This document shows positions 36,771-47,839 of a stretch of 64,000 bases of DNA, one piece after another (positions within the stretch are counted from its first letter, which is position 1; the number at the start of each line of letters is the position of its first letter). A program made the translations under genes and the position numbers. Source of the DNA: Pseudomonas marvdashtae (GTDB taxonomy: Bacteria > Pseudomonadota > Gammaproteobacteria > Pseudomonadales > Pseudomonadaceae). Under the pieces are notes generated by a model that made no database searches, was not told where the DNA came from, and saw only the letters and a program-made list of their open reading frames with translations. Location: the NCBI RefSeq assembly GCF_014268655.2, contig NZ_JABWQX020000001.1:1518001-1582000 (forward strand). The letters are read 5' to 3'.

Positions 36771-37760
36771 ATGACGGATGAATGGAAGGCACCGGCCAAG
36801 GCAAGCGCCGAGAACGGTGATGATAAAAGCTGGAAGCTGCTGGAAAAGACTCTGCTGGCCAGTGTCCAGGAGCAGCGTCGTTCGCGTCGCTGGGGCATCT
36901 TCTTCAAGCTGCTGACGTTTGTTTATCTTTTCGCCGCGCTCATGCTGTTCACACCGCTGATGAGCCTGGAGAAAAGCGCCGCGGGCGGTTCGGCGTATAC
37001 CGCGCTGATCGACATCGAAGGCATGATCGCCGACAAGGAGCCCGCCAGCGCGGACAACATCGTCGGTAGCCTGCGGGCAGCGTTCGAGGATCCGAAGGTC
37101 AAAGGTGTGGTGCTGCGCATCAACAGTCCGGGCGGCAGTCCGGTGCAGTCGGGTTACGTTTACGACGAAATCGTCCGCTTGCGTGGCTTGCACCCGAACA
37201 TCAAGGTTTACGCGGTCATCGCCGATCTCGGTGCGTCCGGGGCCTATTACATTGCCAGTGCGGCAGACCAGATTTATGCCGACAAGGCCAGTCTGGTGGG
37301 TTCCATTGGTGTGACGGCGGCCGGTTATGGTTTTGTCGGAACCATGGAGAAGCTTGGCGTGGAGCGCCGGGTCTATACCTCTGGCGAGCATAAATCCTTC
37401 CTTGATCCGTTCCAGCCGCAAAAGCCTGAAGAAACCGCGTTCTGGCAGGGTGTGCTGGATACGACTCACAAGCAATTCATCGCCAGCGTCAAGAAAGGCC
37501 GGGGCGAGCGCCTGAAGGACAAAGAACATCCGGAGTTGTTCTCCGGTCTGGTCTGGTCGGGGGAGCAGGCGTTGCCGCTGGGCTTGATCGATGGCTTGGG
37601 CAGTGCCAGTTTCGTGGCTCGGGACGTGATCGGCGAGAAAGAGCTGGTGGATTTCACTATCGAAGAGTCGCCGTTCGATCGTTTCTCGAAAAAACTGGGT
37701 GCGAGCATTGCCGAGCATCTGGCGATGTGGATGGGCTTCCAAGGCCCGGCGTTGCGCTGA
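36771..37760 (+). CDS. sppA: signal peptide peptidase SppA-type (S49) protease
   Basis: 329 residues, the single-domain form (E. coli SppA is a tandem duplication). N-terminal cytoplasmic tail, one transmembrane helix about 44-64, then the S49 domain with RINSPGGSPVQS, nucleophile Ser in LGASGAYYIAS, and SLVGSIGV. Such enzymes degrade cleaved signal peptides in the membrane from the periplasmic side. Convergent with the maf gene 33 bases away. Confidence 0.92.
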   Translation: MTDEWKAPAKASAENGDDKSWKLLEKTLLASVQEQRRSRRWGIFFKLLTFVYLFAALMLFTPLMSLEKSAAGGSAYTALIDIEGMIADKEPASADNIVGSLRAAFEDPKVKGVVLRINSPGGSPVQSGYVYDEIVRLRGLHPNIKVYAVIADLGASGAYYIASAADQIYADKASLVGSIGVTAAGYGFVGTMEKLGVERRVYTSGEHKSFLDPFQPQKPEETAFWQGVLDTTHKQFIASVKKGRGERLKDKEHPELFSGLVWSGEQALPLGLIDGLGSASFVARDVIGEKELVDFTIEESPFDRFSKKLGASIAEHLAMWMGFQGPALR

Positions 37761-37793
37761 TTTCTACCGAGGGTTGATGCCATCCAGTGTGGC

Positions 37794-38372
37794 TCAGGGG
37801 ATCTGCACACCCTCGGCCAGTAACATATCCACAAGGCGAATCAGCGGCAGGCCGATCAGGCTGGTGGCGTCTGGCCCTTCAGTGCTCTTGAACAGGCTCA
37901 CGCCCAGCCCCTCGGCCTTGAAGCTGCCGGCGCAGTCGTACGGCTGCTCCGCTCGCAGGTAGCGCTCGACGCGTGCCTGGTCAAGTGTCCGCATCGTCAC
38001 GGTAAACGGAACGCAATCGACCTGGCAGGTGCCTGTCTGGCTGTTGAGCAGCGCCAGGCCGGTCAGGAACGTCACGCGGGCGCCGCTGGCGGCCAGTAGT
38101 TGGTCACGGGCGTTTTCGAAGGTATGGGGCTTGCCCAGGATGCGCTCGCCGAGTACGGCGACCTGGTCTGATCCGATGATCAGGTGCGCCGGATGGCTGC
38201 CGGCTAGCGCCAAGGCTTTTTCCCGGGCCAGGCGTTTTACCAGTTCGAGCGCGGATTCATCGGGGCGGCGGCTTTCGTCGATGTCCGGTGAGCTGCAGAC
38301 GAACGGCAGCCCCAGGCGGGCGAGCAATTCTCGGCGGTAGACCGAGCTTGAGGCAAGTAATAAAGGCAGCAT
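37794..38372 (-). CDS. Maf/YceF family nucleotide pyrophosphatase
   Basis: 192 residues from MLPLLLASSS, with CTGGAGAC before the ATG. The family signatures LASSSVYRRELLARLGLPF at the start, IGSDQVAVL in the middle, and CAGSFKAEGLG near 150-160 are intact. YceF-type Maf proteins hydrolyse modified pyrimidine/purine NTPs (m7GTP for YceF), acting in nucleotide-pool house-cleaning. Divergent from the yceD-fab operon. Confidence 0.92.
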   Translation of the reverse strand: MLPLLLASSSVYRRELLARLGLPFVCSSPDIDESRRPDESALELVKRLAREKALALAGSHPAHLIIGSDQVAVLGERILGKPHTFENARDQLLAASGARVTFLTGLALLNSQTGTCQVDCVPFTVTMRTLDQARVERYLRAEQPYDCAGSFKAEGLGVSLFKSTEGPDATSLIGLPLIRLVDMLLAEGVQIP

Positions 38373-38440
38373 GGGTGTCTCCAGGAGGCAGGAGCGAATT
38401 CTAGCGAGGCGCGCAAGTGACGGACAGGGCTGAATTTCCT

Positions 38441-38468
38441 TTGACATGGCCCGGTGCATCCCTATAAT
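38441..38468 (+). promoter_or_regulatory. consensus sigma70 promoter of the yceD-rpmF-plsX-fab operon
   Basis: Perfect hexamers TTGACA (38441-38446) and TATAAT (38463-38468) with a 16-bp spacer. The expected start is about 38475, only two or three bases before the yceD ATG at 38478, so the mRNA would be almost leaderless. Confidence 0.88.
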
Positions 38469-38477
38469 GCTGCGCCT

Positions 38478-39005
38478 ATGTTGAATGACCCGATTCCACC
38501 TCACGTTGACCCGCGCAAATTGGCTGACCGTGGCACCACCCTTCAAGGTGAACTGCTGCTGGCCGATTTGAAGAGACTCTGCGACCCGCTTTCCGACAAT
38601 GTCGGTACGGTCCAGGCCAAATTCGTTTTTGAACGAGATGAACGTAAATCTGTGGTCATCCACAGCTTTATCGACACTGAAGTCAAAATGGTTTGCCAGC
38701 GTTGTCTTGAGCTGGTCACCCTGCCGATCCACAGCGAGTGCAGTTACGCCGTGGTGAAGGAGGGTGCGAATACCCAGTCGTTGCCGAAAGGTTATGACGT
38801 GCTGGAACTGGGCGAAGATCCATTGGATCTGCAGTCACTGATCGAGGAGGAGCTTCTGCTCGCCTTGCCCATTGTGCCTGCTCATCATCCGGAAGAATGC
38901 CAGCAGCCGGCGGGAGCAGGTGAGCCCGAACCGAGCGAGGACGAGGTAACGCGGTCCAACCCGTTCAGTGTATTGGCGCAGTTAAAGCGTGACCCAAACG
39001 TTTAG
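38478..39005 (+). CDS. yceD: YceD family (DUF177) protein
   Basis: 175 residues from MLNDPIPPHVDPRKLADRG. The CQRC motif (near residue 74) and the DLQSLIEEELLLALP segment are family marks. YceD is linked to 23S rRNA accumulation and almost always precedes rpmF. The ATG has no SD because the promoter -10 ends nine bases before it; a GTG/ATG farther upstream would fall inside the promoter. Spaced 13 bases from rpmF. Confidence 0.9.
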   Translation: MLNDPIPPHVDPRKLADRGTTLQGELLLADLKRLCDPLSDNVGTVQAKFVFERDERKSVVIHSFIDTEVKMVCQRCLELVTLPIHSECSYAVVKEGANTQSLPKGYDVLELGEDPLDLQSLIEEELLLALPIVPAHHPEECQQPAGAGEPEPSEDEVTRSNPFSVLAQLKRDPNV

Positions 39006-39018
39006 GAGTTAATCAATT

Positions 39019-39201
39019 ATGGCTGTTCAGCAGAACAAAAAATCCCGCTCTGCCCGTGACATGCGCCGTTCGCACGACGCTCTCGAGGCTAGCACCCTGT
39101 CTGTAGAAAAAACCACCGGTGAAGTTCACCTGCGTCACCACGTATCGCCAGAAGGCGTATATCGTGGCCGTAAAGTGATCGACAAGGGCGCCGACGAGTA
39201 A
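39019..39201 (+). CDS. rpmF: 50S ribosomal protein L32
   Basis: 60 residues: [20 protein letters not shown], then [18 protein letters not shown], the full-length pseudomonad L32 without zinc-binding cysteines. A strong TTAGGAGTTAA SD precedes it. It lies between yceD and plsX as in most gammaproteobacteria. Confidence 0.97.
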
Positions 39202-39205
39202 TCAC

Positions 39206-40216
39206 TTGTCCGCTCAAGTCATCGCGATTGACGCAATGGGCGGGGACTTCGGTCCCCGCAGCATTGTCCAGGCCAGCCTTGCTTGCCTGAACGCCATGCC
39301 CTCGCTACACCTGACCCTCGTCGGTCAACCCTCTCTCCTTGAAGAAATGCTCAGCGGCCAATCGGCTGCGGATCGCGCGCGCCTATCGATTGCGCCTGCG
39401 TCCGAAGTCATCACGATGGACGAAAAGCCGGCCCAGGCCCTGCGTGGCAAGCCTGACGCTTCGATGCGGGTGGCTCTTGAGTTGTTGCGAGACGGTAAAG
39501 TCCAAGCGTGTGTCAGCGCGGGTAACACCGGTGCGCTGATGGCGCTGTCGCGCTACGTACTCAAGACCCTGCCGGGTATCGATCGCCCGGCGATGGTGGC
39601 TGCGATCCCGACCCAGCGCGGCTTCTGCCAGTTGCTGGACCTGGGCGCCAACGTCGATTGCAGCGCCGAGCACCTGTTGCAGTTTGCCGTGATGGGCTCG
39701 GTTGCGGCGCAGACCCTTGGCATCGCCCGGCCTCGCGTGGCGCTGCTCAATATCGGCACCGAAGACATCAAGGGCAACCAGCAGGTCAAGCTGGCGGCAA
39801 CGTTGTTGCAGGGCGCGAGCGGAATCAACTACATCGGTTTCATCGAGGGCGACGGCTTGTACCGTGGCGAGGCCGATGTTGTGGTTTGCGACGGCTTTGT
39901 CGGCAATATCCTGCTCAAGTCCAGTGAAGGCCTGGCAACCATGATCGGCCAGCGCATTGAAGCCCTGTTCAAACAGAATCTGGCCTCGCGGGTCGTTGGC
40001 GCCCTGGCCCTGCCGTTGATGCGGCGACTGCAAGCGGACCTGGCCCCGGCGCGGCACAACGGGGCGAGTTTTCTCGGGTTGCAGGGCATCGTGATCAAGA
40101 GTCACGGTTCGGCGGGCGTGCAGGGGTTCCAAAGTGCTATCAATCGGGCGGTGATCGAGATCCAGGAGAACCTGCCGGAACGTCTTCATGGTCGCCTCGA
40201 AGATTTGTTAACTTAG
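39206..40216 (+). CDS. plsX: phosphate acyltransferase PlsX
   Basis: 336 residues from a TTG at 39206; the protein then reads [20 protein letters not shown], the expected N-terminus, so the unusual start is favoured over the internal ATG in DAMGG. PlsX makes acyl-phosphate from acyl-ACP for phospholipid synthesis at the membrane. The motif [16 protein letters not shown] is intact. The gap from the rpmF stop is only four bases, so it is probably translationally coupled. Confidence 0.94.
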   Translation: MSAQVIAIDAMGGDFGPRSIVQASLACLNAMPSLHLTLVGQPSLLEEMLSGQSAADRARLSIAPASEVITMDEKPAQALRGKPDASMRVALELLRDGKVQACVSAGNTGALMALSRYVLKTLPGIDRPAMVAAIPTQRGFCQLLDLGANVDCSAEHLLQFAVMGSVAAQTLGIARPRVALLNIGTEDIKGNQQVKLAATLLQGASGINYIGFIEGDGLYRGEADVVVCDGFVGNILLKSSEGLATMIGQRIEALFKQNLASRVVGALALPLMRRLQADLAPARHNGASFLGLQGIVIKSHGSAGVQGFQSAINRAVIEIQENLPERLHGRLEDLLT

Positions 40217-40339
40217 GCGTTTTCGTCCGACAATGCTTAAATGTGACCGGTCGGTTCAACCCGCCATCCAACTGTCAGTTTCCTAGCGCCCCCAGGGGCG
40301 TCAATTTTTGACGACAAGATCATTAGGGGCTTTGTTTTC

Positions 40340-41278
40340 ATGTCTGCTTCCCTCGCATTCGTCTTTCCAGGACAGGGCTCGCAGTCCCTCGGTATGTTGG
40401 CCGAGCTGGGCGCGCAATACCCGCTGGTCCTTGAAACATTCAAAGAAGCGTCCGATGCACTCGGCTACGACTTGTGGGCACTGACCCAGCAGGGGCCGGA
40501 AGAGCAACTCAATCAAACCGATAAAACCCAGCCAGCCATCCTCACCGCCTCGATCGCCTTGTGGCGCTTGTGGCTGGCTGAAGGCGGCGCGCGCCCGGCA
40601 TTTGTCGCCGGTCACAGCCTGGGCGAATACAGCGCCCTCGTGGCCGCTGGCAGCCTGAGCCTGGGCGCCGCGGTGAAATTGGTGGAGCGTCGCGGCCAGT
40701 TGATGCAAGAAGCCGTTCCGGCCGGGCAGGGCGGCATGGCCGCGATCCTGGGGCTGGAAGACGCTGATGTGCTCGCTGCCTGTGCCGAAGCGGCGCAAGG
40801 CGAAGTGGTCAGCGCGGTGAACTTCAACTCCCCGGGCCAAGTGGTCATCGCCGGTGCCAAGGCCGCTGTCGAGCGCGCCATCGAGGGCTGCAAGGCCCGT
40901 GGTGCCAAGCGCGCCATGCCCTTGCCGGTCAGCGTGCCATCGCACTGCGAGCTGATGCGTCCAGCCGCCGAGCGCTTTGCCGAATCCATCGCCGCCATCG
41001 ACTGGCAGGCCCCGCAGATTCCGGTGGTGCAGAATGTCAGCGCCAACGTGGCGCCGGATCTCGAGACCCTCAAGCGTGATCTGCTGGAACAACTCTACAA
41101 GCCGGTTCGCTGGGTCGAATCGGTACAGACCCTGGCAGCCAAGGGCGCGACCGAACTGGTCGAATGCGGTCCTGGCAAAGTGCTGGCAGGCCTGAACAAA
41201 CGCTGCGCCGAAGGCGTGTCGACTTCCAACCTCAACACCCCAGACGCCTTCGCTGCCGCCCGTGCGGCGCAGGCCTGA
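40340..41278 (+). CDS. fabD: malonyl-CoA:ACP transacylase
   Basis: 312 residues. The active-site serine S93 lies in GHSLGEYSAL and the catalytic His in SVPSHCELM; FPGQGSQ opens the protein. It loads malonyl onto ACP. A 123-base gap from plsX holds a short GC hairpin (40287-40300) followed by five Ts that may attenuate read-through. Gene order plsX-fabD-fabG-acpP-fabF is standard. Confidence 0.96.
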   Translation: MSASLAFVFPGQGSQSLGMLAELGAQYPLVLETFKEASDALGYDLWALTQQGPEEQLNQTDKTQPAILTASIALWRLWLAEGGARPAFVAGHSLGEYSALVAAGSLSLGAAVKLVERRGQLMQEAVPAGQGGMAAILGLEDADVLAACAEAAQGEVVSAVNFNSPGQVVIAGAKAAVERAIEGCKARGAKRAMPLPVSVPSHCELMRPAAERFAESIAAIDWQAPQIPVVQNVSANVAPDLETLKRDLLEQLYKPVRWVESVQTLAAKGATELVECGPGKVLAGLNKRCAEGVSTSNLNTPDAFAAARAAQA

Positions 41279-41293
41279 ACAGGAGAAGCTTGC

Positions 41294-42037
41294 ATGAGTC
41301 TGCAAGGTAAAGTTGCACTGGTGACCGGTGCAAGCCGTGGCATCGGCCAGGCCATCGCCCTGGAACTGGGTCGTCAAGGCGCCATCGTCATCGGCACCGC
41401 GACTTCCGCTTCGGGCGCCGAGCGTATCGCCGCGACCCTGAAGGAAAACGACATCCAGGGCACCGGCCTTGAGCTGAACGTCACCAGCGACGAATCCGTT
41501 GCGGCGGTGCTGGCGAGCATTCAGGCGCAGTTCGGCGCGCCGGCGATCCTGGTCAATAATGCCGGTATCACCCGCGATAACCTGATGATGCGCATGAAAG
41601 ATGACGAATGGTTCGATGTGATCGATACCAACCTGAACAGTCTGTACCGGCTGTCCAAGGGCGTTCTGCGCGGCATGACCAAGGCGCGTTGGGGTCGAAT
41701 TATCAGTATCGGCTCGGTTGTGGGTGCCATGGGCAACGCAGGCCAAGTAAACTATGCTGCGGCGAAGGCCGGCCTGGAAGGTTTCAGTCGTGCGCTGGCG
41801 CGTGAAGTGGGTTCGCGCTCGATTACGGTAAACTCGGTTGCACCGGGTTTCATCGACACCGACATGACCCGTGAACTGCCAGAAGCACAGCGTGAAGCCT
41901 TGTTGACGCAGATTCCGCTGGGTCGTCTGGGGCAAGCTCAAGAAATCGCGTCGGTGGTCGCTTTTCTTGCTTCGGACGGTGCGGCATACGTGACTGGGGC
42001 TACAATCCCGGTAAACGGCGGGATGTACATGAGTTAA
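41294..42037 (+). CDS. fabG: 3-oxoacyl-ACP reductase
   Basis: 247 residues, classical SDR. NADPH motif TGASRGIG (11-18), NNAG (88-91), active-site Y154 and K158 in YAAAK, C-terminal PVNGGMYMS. It reduces 3-oxoacyl-ACP in elongation. CAGGAGAAG precedes the ATG. Confidence 0.96.
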   Translation: MSLQGKVALVTGASRGIGQAIALELGRQGAIVIGTATSASGAERIAATLKENDIQGTGLELNVTSDESVAAVLASIQAQFGAPAILVNNAGITRDNLMMRMKDDEWFDVIDTNLNSLYRLSKGVLRGMTKARWGRIISIGSVVGAMGNAGQVNYAAAKAGLEGFSRALAREVGSRSITVNSVAPGFIDTDMTRELPEAQREALLTQIPLGRLGQAQEIASVVAFLASDGAAYVTGATIPVNGGMYMS

Positions 42038-42148
42038 ATGTGACGGATTGCTTCAAAAAAATGTCATACGAGCTGTCTAAAATCCGTTATAAAGCTGCAA
42101 TCTATTTATAGGCGGCGGGCCCCAGGGTTCGAGGAGTGAAGCTTTCAG

Positions 42149-42176
42149 TTGAAAAACTGAAAAGTCTTTCTATACA
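42149..42176 (+). promoter_or_regulatory. internal promoter for acpP
   Basis: TTGAAA (42149-42154), 16-bp spacer, TATACA (42171-42176). It gives a leader of about 46 bases ending in a TTAGGAG SD. A dedicated promoter fits the high demand for ACP relative to the fab enzymes. Confidence 0.75.
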
Positions 42177-42228
42177 CTTACCCACCGGCCAGCTGCCTGA
42201 ATTTGTCCATTAGGAGTGAAAACAAGGT

Positions 42229-42465
42229 ATGAGCACCATCGAAGAGCGCGTCAAGAAAATCGTTGCCGAGCAACTGGGCGTTAAAGAAGAAGAAGTTGTG
42301 AACACCGCTTCCTTCGTTGAAGACCTGGGTGCCGACTCCCTTGACACTGTTGAGCTGGTGATGGCTCTGGAAGAGGAATTCGAGACCGAGATTCCTGACG
42401 AAGAAGCTGAGAAGATCACTACTGTACAAGCTGCTATCGACTACGTTACCAGCCACCAGGCGTAA
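42229..42465 (+). CDS. acpP: acyl carrier protein
   Basis: 78 residues, very acidic. The phosphopantetheine attachment serine is S37 in [10 protein letters not shown]. It carries growing acyl chains. A strong TTAGGAGTG SD, its own promoter upstream and a terminator downstream allow it to be expressed above the flanking fab genes. Confidence 0.98.
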   Translation: MSTIEERVKKIVAEQLGVKEEEVVNTASFVEDLGADSLDTVELVMALEEEFETEIPDEEAEKITTVQAAIDYVTSHQA

Positions 42466-42494
42466 TCGTTTTTAGTCGTCGCTAGCTGTCATGG

Positions 42495-42532
42495 AAAAAC
42501 CGCACTGCCATTTCGGCGTGCGGTTTTTTCTT
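42495..42532 (+). terminator. terminator/attenuator between acpP and fabF
   Basis: Stem AAAACCGCAC / GTGCGGTTTT with a 12-base loop, continuing into six Ts. Some read-through is expected because fabF starts only 42 bases later with no evident promoter of its own. Confidence 0.85.
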
Positions 42533-42573
42533 TAGGCCTGATGCAAAGTCGTCATTAGAAAAAGGAGAGTGCT

Positions 42574-43818
42574 GTGTCGCGTAGACGCGTCGTAGTCACC
42601 GGTATGGGTATGTTGTCGCCACTGGGCACGGATGTGCCGAGCAGCTGGCAAGGCATTCTGGCTGGCCGCAGTGGCATTGGTCTGATCGAACACACCGACC
42701 TTTCTGCCTATTCCACCCGTTTTGGCGGCTCGGTGAAGGGCTTCAATGTCGAGGAATACCTGTCGGTCAAGGAAGCTCGAAAGCTTGACCTGTTCATTCA
42801 ATACGGCTTGGCAGCCGGATTCCAGGCGGTGCGCAATGCCGGGCTGGAAGTCACCGACGCCAACCGTGAGCGCATCGGCGTGGCCATGGGTTCGGGTATT
42901 GGCGGCTTGACCAATATCGAAGAAACCAGCCGCACGCTGCATGATTCGGGGCCGCGACGGATTTCTCCGTTCTTCGTGCCGGGCTCGATCATCAATATGA
43001 TTTCCGGTTTCCTGTCCATCCACCTGGGTGCACAAGGGCCTAACTACGCCATTGCCACAGCGTGTACCACGGGTACCCACTGCATCGGTATGGCCGCGCG
43101 CAACATCATGTACGACGAAGCTGACGTGATGATCGCCGGCGGCGCCGAAATGGCCGCTTGCGGCCTGGGCATGGGCGGTTTCGGCGCGTCCCGTGCGCTG
43201 TCGACCCGCAACGATGAGCCGGCCCGCGCCAGTCGTCCATGGGACAAGGGCCGCGATGGCTTCGTGTTGTCGGACGGTGCCGGTGCGCTGGTTCTCGAAG
43301 AGCTGGAGCACGCCAAGGCGCGCGGCGCGACCATCTATGCCGAACTGATCGGATTTGGCACCAGCGGCGATGCGTATCACATGACGTCGCCGCCGGCCGA
43401 TGGTGCCGGTGCTGCCCGTTGCATCACCAACGCCCTGCGGGATGCGAAGCTCAACGGCGAACAGGTGCAGTACATCAACGCCCATGGCACTTCGACCCCG
43501 GCCGGCGACTTGGCCGAAGCCCAGGCGATCAAGACTGTGTTCGGCGACCACGCCTACAAGCTGGCTGTCAGCTCTACCAAGTCGATGACCGGTCACCTGC
43601 TGGGTGCGGCAGGGGCAGTGGAAGCGATCTTCAGCGTGCTGGCGATCAATAGCCAGGTGGCGCCGCCGACCATCAACCTCGATGAGCCAGACGAGGGTTG
43701 CGACTTGGACTTCGTGCCGCATACGGCCCGTAGCATGGACATCGATGTGGTGTTGTCCAACTCCTTCGGCTTCGGCGGAACCAACGGCTCGCTGGTGTTC
43801 CGCCGGTTCGCCGGTTGA
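42574..43818 (+). CDS. fabF: 3-oxoacyl-ACP synthase II
   Basis: 414 residues from a GTG, with AAAGGAGAG before it. Condensing-enzyme triad: Cys164 in [10 protein letters not shown], His in [11 protein letters not shown], and His in [12 protein letters not shown]. It elongates acyl-ACP with malonyl-ACP and sets the cis-vaccenate level. Its stop overlaps the pabC ATG by one base. Confidence 0.96.
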   Translation: MSRRRVVVTGMGMLSPLGTDVPSSWQGILAGRSGIGLIEHTDLSAYSTRFGGSVKGFNVEEYLSVKEARKLDLFIQYGLAAGFQAVRNAGLEVTDANRERIGVAMGSGIGGLTNIEETSRTLHDSGPRRISPFFVPGSIINMISGFLSIHLGAQGPNYAIATACTTGTHCIGMAARNIMYDEADVMIAGGAEMAACGLGMGGFGASRALSTRNDEPARASRPWDKGRDGFVLSDGAGALVLEELEHAKARGATIYAELIGFGTSGDAYHMTSPPADGAGAARCITNALRDAKLNGEQVQYINAHGTSTPAGDLAEAQAIKTVFGDHAYKLAVSSTKSMTGHLLGAAGAVEAIFSVLAINSQVAPPTINLDEPDEGCDLDFVPHTARSMDIDVVLSNSFGFGGTNGSLVFRRFAG

Positions 43819-44633
43819 TGGAAAGCTGGGTCGACGGTCAGACGGCTGACGTCCTGTCGCTGAAAGATCGCGGCCTGGCTTACGGCGATGGTGTGTTCGA
43901 AACCATCGCTGTGCGTGACGGCAAGCTCGTTTTGCTGGAGCGTCACTTGCAACGCCTCGCGCTGGGGTGCCAACGGTTGGCATTCAATCTCGACTGGACC
44001 TTACTGAACGACGAGCTGCAAGCCTATGCGCAACAGCTTGGCGAAGGCGTGATGAAACTCATCGTGACCCGAGGCGACAGTCAGCGGGGCTATGCCGCGA
44101 GCCCCTTGGCCCAGGCTCGACGCATTTTGCAAGGCAGCCCACCGGCCGCCTATCCGGCGGCCCATGTCGAGCAAGGTATTCAGCTGTTTCCCTGCGCAAC
44201 ACGCCTGTGCGAACAACCTTTGCTCGCCGGCCTCAAGCATCTCAATCGCCTTGAGCAGGTGCTGGCCCGGGCCGAGTGGAGCGACACCGAGCATGCCGAA
44301 GGCTTGATGCTCGACACGTCCGGTCGGGTGATCGAAGGCGTCTTCAGCAACCTGTTCCTGGTGCGTGATGGCGTATTGTTCACGGCGGACCTTAGCCGTT
44401 GTGGTGTGGCCGGTGTGATGCGCGCGGAATTATTGTTTCAAGCCAAGTCCCAGGGCATCGCCACGCAAATCACCGATATCCGCCTCGAACAGCTGCACCA
44501 GGCCGACGAAGTCTTTGTCTGCAACAGCGTGTACGGCGTGTGGCCGGTACGCGGATGCGGTTCGACGCGCTGGTCGGTTGGCCCGCTCACCCGTAAACTG
44601 CAGTCCCTTGCCCGTACGCTATTGGATGCTTGA
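43818..44633 (+). CDS. pabC: aminodeoxychorismate lyase
   Basis: 271 residues, fold-type IV PLP enzyme giving p-aminobenzoate and pyruvate for folate. RGLAYGDGVFETI (about 17-29), PLP-lysine in LAGLKHLNRLEQV, and SGRVIEGVFSNLF are diagnostic. ATG 43818 was chosen (TGATG with fabF); the longer reading starts with a TTG. Confidence 0.94.
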   Translation: MESWVDGQTADVLSLKDRGLAYGDGVFETIAVRDGKLVLLERHLQRLALGCQRLAFNLDWTLLNDELQAYAQQLGEGVMKLIVTRGDSQRGYAASPLAQARRILQGSPPAAYPAAHVEQGIQLFPCATRLCEQPLLAGLKHLNRLEQVLARAEWSDTEHAEGLMLDTSGRVIEGVFSNLFLVRDGVLFTADLSRCGVAGVMRAELLFQAKSQGIATQITDIRLEQLHQADEVFVCNSVYGVWPVRGCGSTRWSVGPLTRKLQSLARTLLDA

Positions 44634-44636
44634 TTC

Positions 44637-45797
44637 GTGAGACGTAAATTCTTGTTGCTGCTAGAGACCGGACTGGTTCTGGCGGGGCTGTTGTTGGGCG
44701 CTTCGGCCTGGAAAATTCATTCAGCTTTGCAGCAGCCGTTGAACATCGCCCAGGAAGAACTGCTCGACGTGCCCAACGGGACCACGCCGACCGGCACCTT
44801 CAATCGTCTCGAAGCTGATGGCCTGATAAAGGATGCATTCTGGTTGCGGGTCTATTGGCGTTTCAATCTCGCCGGCCAGCCGTTGCATTCCGGTGAATAC
44901 CGGATGACGCCGGGGATGACCATGGAAGGCCTGATCGGTGTCTGGAAGCGCGGCGAAGTGGTGCAGTACAGCGTGACGCTGGTAGAGGGGTGGAACTTCC
45001 GTCAGGTTCGCGCTGCGCTGGCCAAGGCTGAAAAGCTCGAGCAAACCGTTGCCGGCCTGAGCGACAGCCAGGTGATGGAGCGTCTTGGCCATTCCGGGGT
45101 ATTTCCCGAGGGCCGGTTCTTTCCGGATACCTATCGATTCGTGCGCGGTACGTCGGACGTCGACCTGCTGAAAAAAGCCTACGATCGGCTCGAAGACGTG
45201 CTTGCCAAAGAGTGGGCGCAACGCGCCGCCGACGTCCCTTACACCCAGCCCTACCAAGCGCTGATCATGGCCTCCCTGATTGAAAAGGAAACCGGCGTGC
45301 CCCAGGAGCGCGACCAGATTGCCGGAGTATTCGTGCGCCGCCTGCGCCTTGGCATGCTGTTGCAGACCGATCCCACCGTGATCTATGGCTTGGGGGAGCG
45401 CTACACCGGTAAGCTCACCCGGGCCCATTTGAAAGAACCGAATCCCTACAATACGTACCTCGTTCCAGGCTTGCCGCCAACGCCCATTGCGATGGTTGGG
45501 CGCGAGGCGATTCATGCGGCATTGAACCCGGCCGACGGCAACAGCCTTTACTTTGTCGCGCGCGGCGATGGCAGCCACGTCTTTTCCGATGACCTGGAGA
45601 CGCACAATAACGCGGTGCGCGAATATCAGCTCAAGCGCCGTGCCGACTATCGCTCCAGCCCGGCTCCAGCTGCGCCGGAAGATTCAGCGCCGATTCCCGC
45701 CGCATCGCCTGATACCGCGCCCGAAGCCGTGCCTCAGGTGCCGCCGCAGGAACCTGCCCCTGAACCGAACGCCAGCGAGCCGCCGAGCCCGCAATGA
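44637..45797 (+). CDS. mltG: endolytic murein transglycosylase MltG
   Basis: 386 residues from a GTG three bases after pabC. N-terminal transmembrane helix (about 5-25), LysM-like part, then the YceG domain with the catalytic Glu in MASLIEKETGVP, and LQTDPTVIYGLG. It cleaves nascent glycan strands at the periplasmic face of the inner membrane. The C-terminus has about 40 residues rich in Pro, Ala and Glu (from about 345) beyond the usual domain end. Confidence 0.94.
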   Translation: MRRKFLLLLETGLVLAGLLLGASAWKIHSALQQPLNIAQEELLDVPNGTTPTGTFNRLEADGLIKDAFWLRVYWRFNLAGQPLHSGEYRMTPGMTMEGLIGVWKRGEVVQYSVTLVEGWNFRQVRAALAKAEKLEQTVAGLSDSQVMERLGHSGVFPEGRFFPDTYRFVRGTSDVDLLKKAYDRLEDVLAKEWAQRAADVPYTQPYQALIMASLIEKETGVPQERDQIAGVFVRRLRLGMLLQTDPTVIYGLGERYTGKLTRAHLKEPNPYNTYLVPGLPPTPIAMVGREAIHAALNPADGNSLYFVARGDGSHVFSDDLETHNNAVREYQLKRRADYRSSPAPAAPEDSAPIPAASPDTAPEAVPQVPPQEPAPEPNASEPPSPQ

Positions 45798-45808
45798 CAC
45801 TGAATTAA

Positions 45809-47429
<1,621 letters not shown>

Positions 47430-47471
47430 CAGAGAGCGCCTAGACTCAGCTCAATTGCAGCGGAGATCAGC

Positions 47472-47828
47472 ATGAACGAACCTGTCAGTCCCGGGCCACG
47501 CAATGGCATCTTGTCCCTGACCATCAAGGACAAGTCGGTGCTTTACGCCGCCTACATGCCCTTCATCAAGAACGGCGGCCTGTTCATTCCCACCAACAAG
47601 AATTATCGCTTGGGCGATGAGGTGTTCATGCTGTTGAGCCTGATGGACGAGCCGGAGAAAATCCCGGTTGCCGGCAAGGTGATCTGGATGACGCCCAAAG
47701 GCGCCCAGGGCAATCGGGCCGCTGGCGTCGGCGTGCAATTCAATGAAGGCGACAACTCCGCCCGCAGTCAGATCGAAACCCACCTGGCCGGAACCCTCAA
47801 GTCCGACCGTCCCACCCATACGATGTAG
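47472..47828 (+). CDS. pilZ: type IV pilus assembly protein PilZ
   Basis: 118 residues. The sequence LTIKDKSVLYAAYMPFIKNGGLFIP...GKVIWMTP...GVGVQF fits the founding PilZ protein of pseudomonads. It lacks the RxxxR and D/N-x-S-x-x-G residues that bind cyclic di-GMP in other PilZ-domain proteins, as is known for PilZ itself. It is needed for twitching pilus biogenesis through FimX/PilB contacts. It lies immediately before tatD. Confidence 0.94.
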   Translation: MNEPVSPGPRNGILSLTIKDKSVLYAAYMPFIKNGGLFIPTNKNYRLGDEVFMLLSLMDEPEKIPVAGKVIWMTPKGAQGNRAAGVGVQFNEGDNSARSQIETHLAGTLKSDRPTHTM

Positions 47829-47839
47829 CCTGGCCTCTT

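Noticed and set aside
40301..41941. 546-codon minus-strand open frame over fabD and fabG
   Set aside because: Antisense to two unambiguous fatty-acid genes and without any motif.
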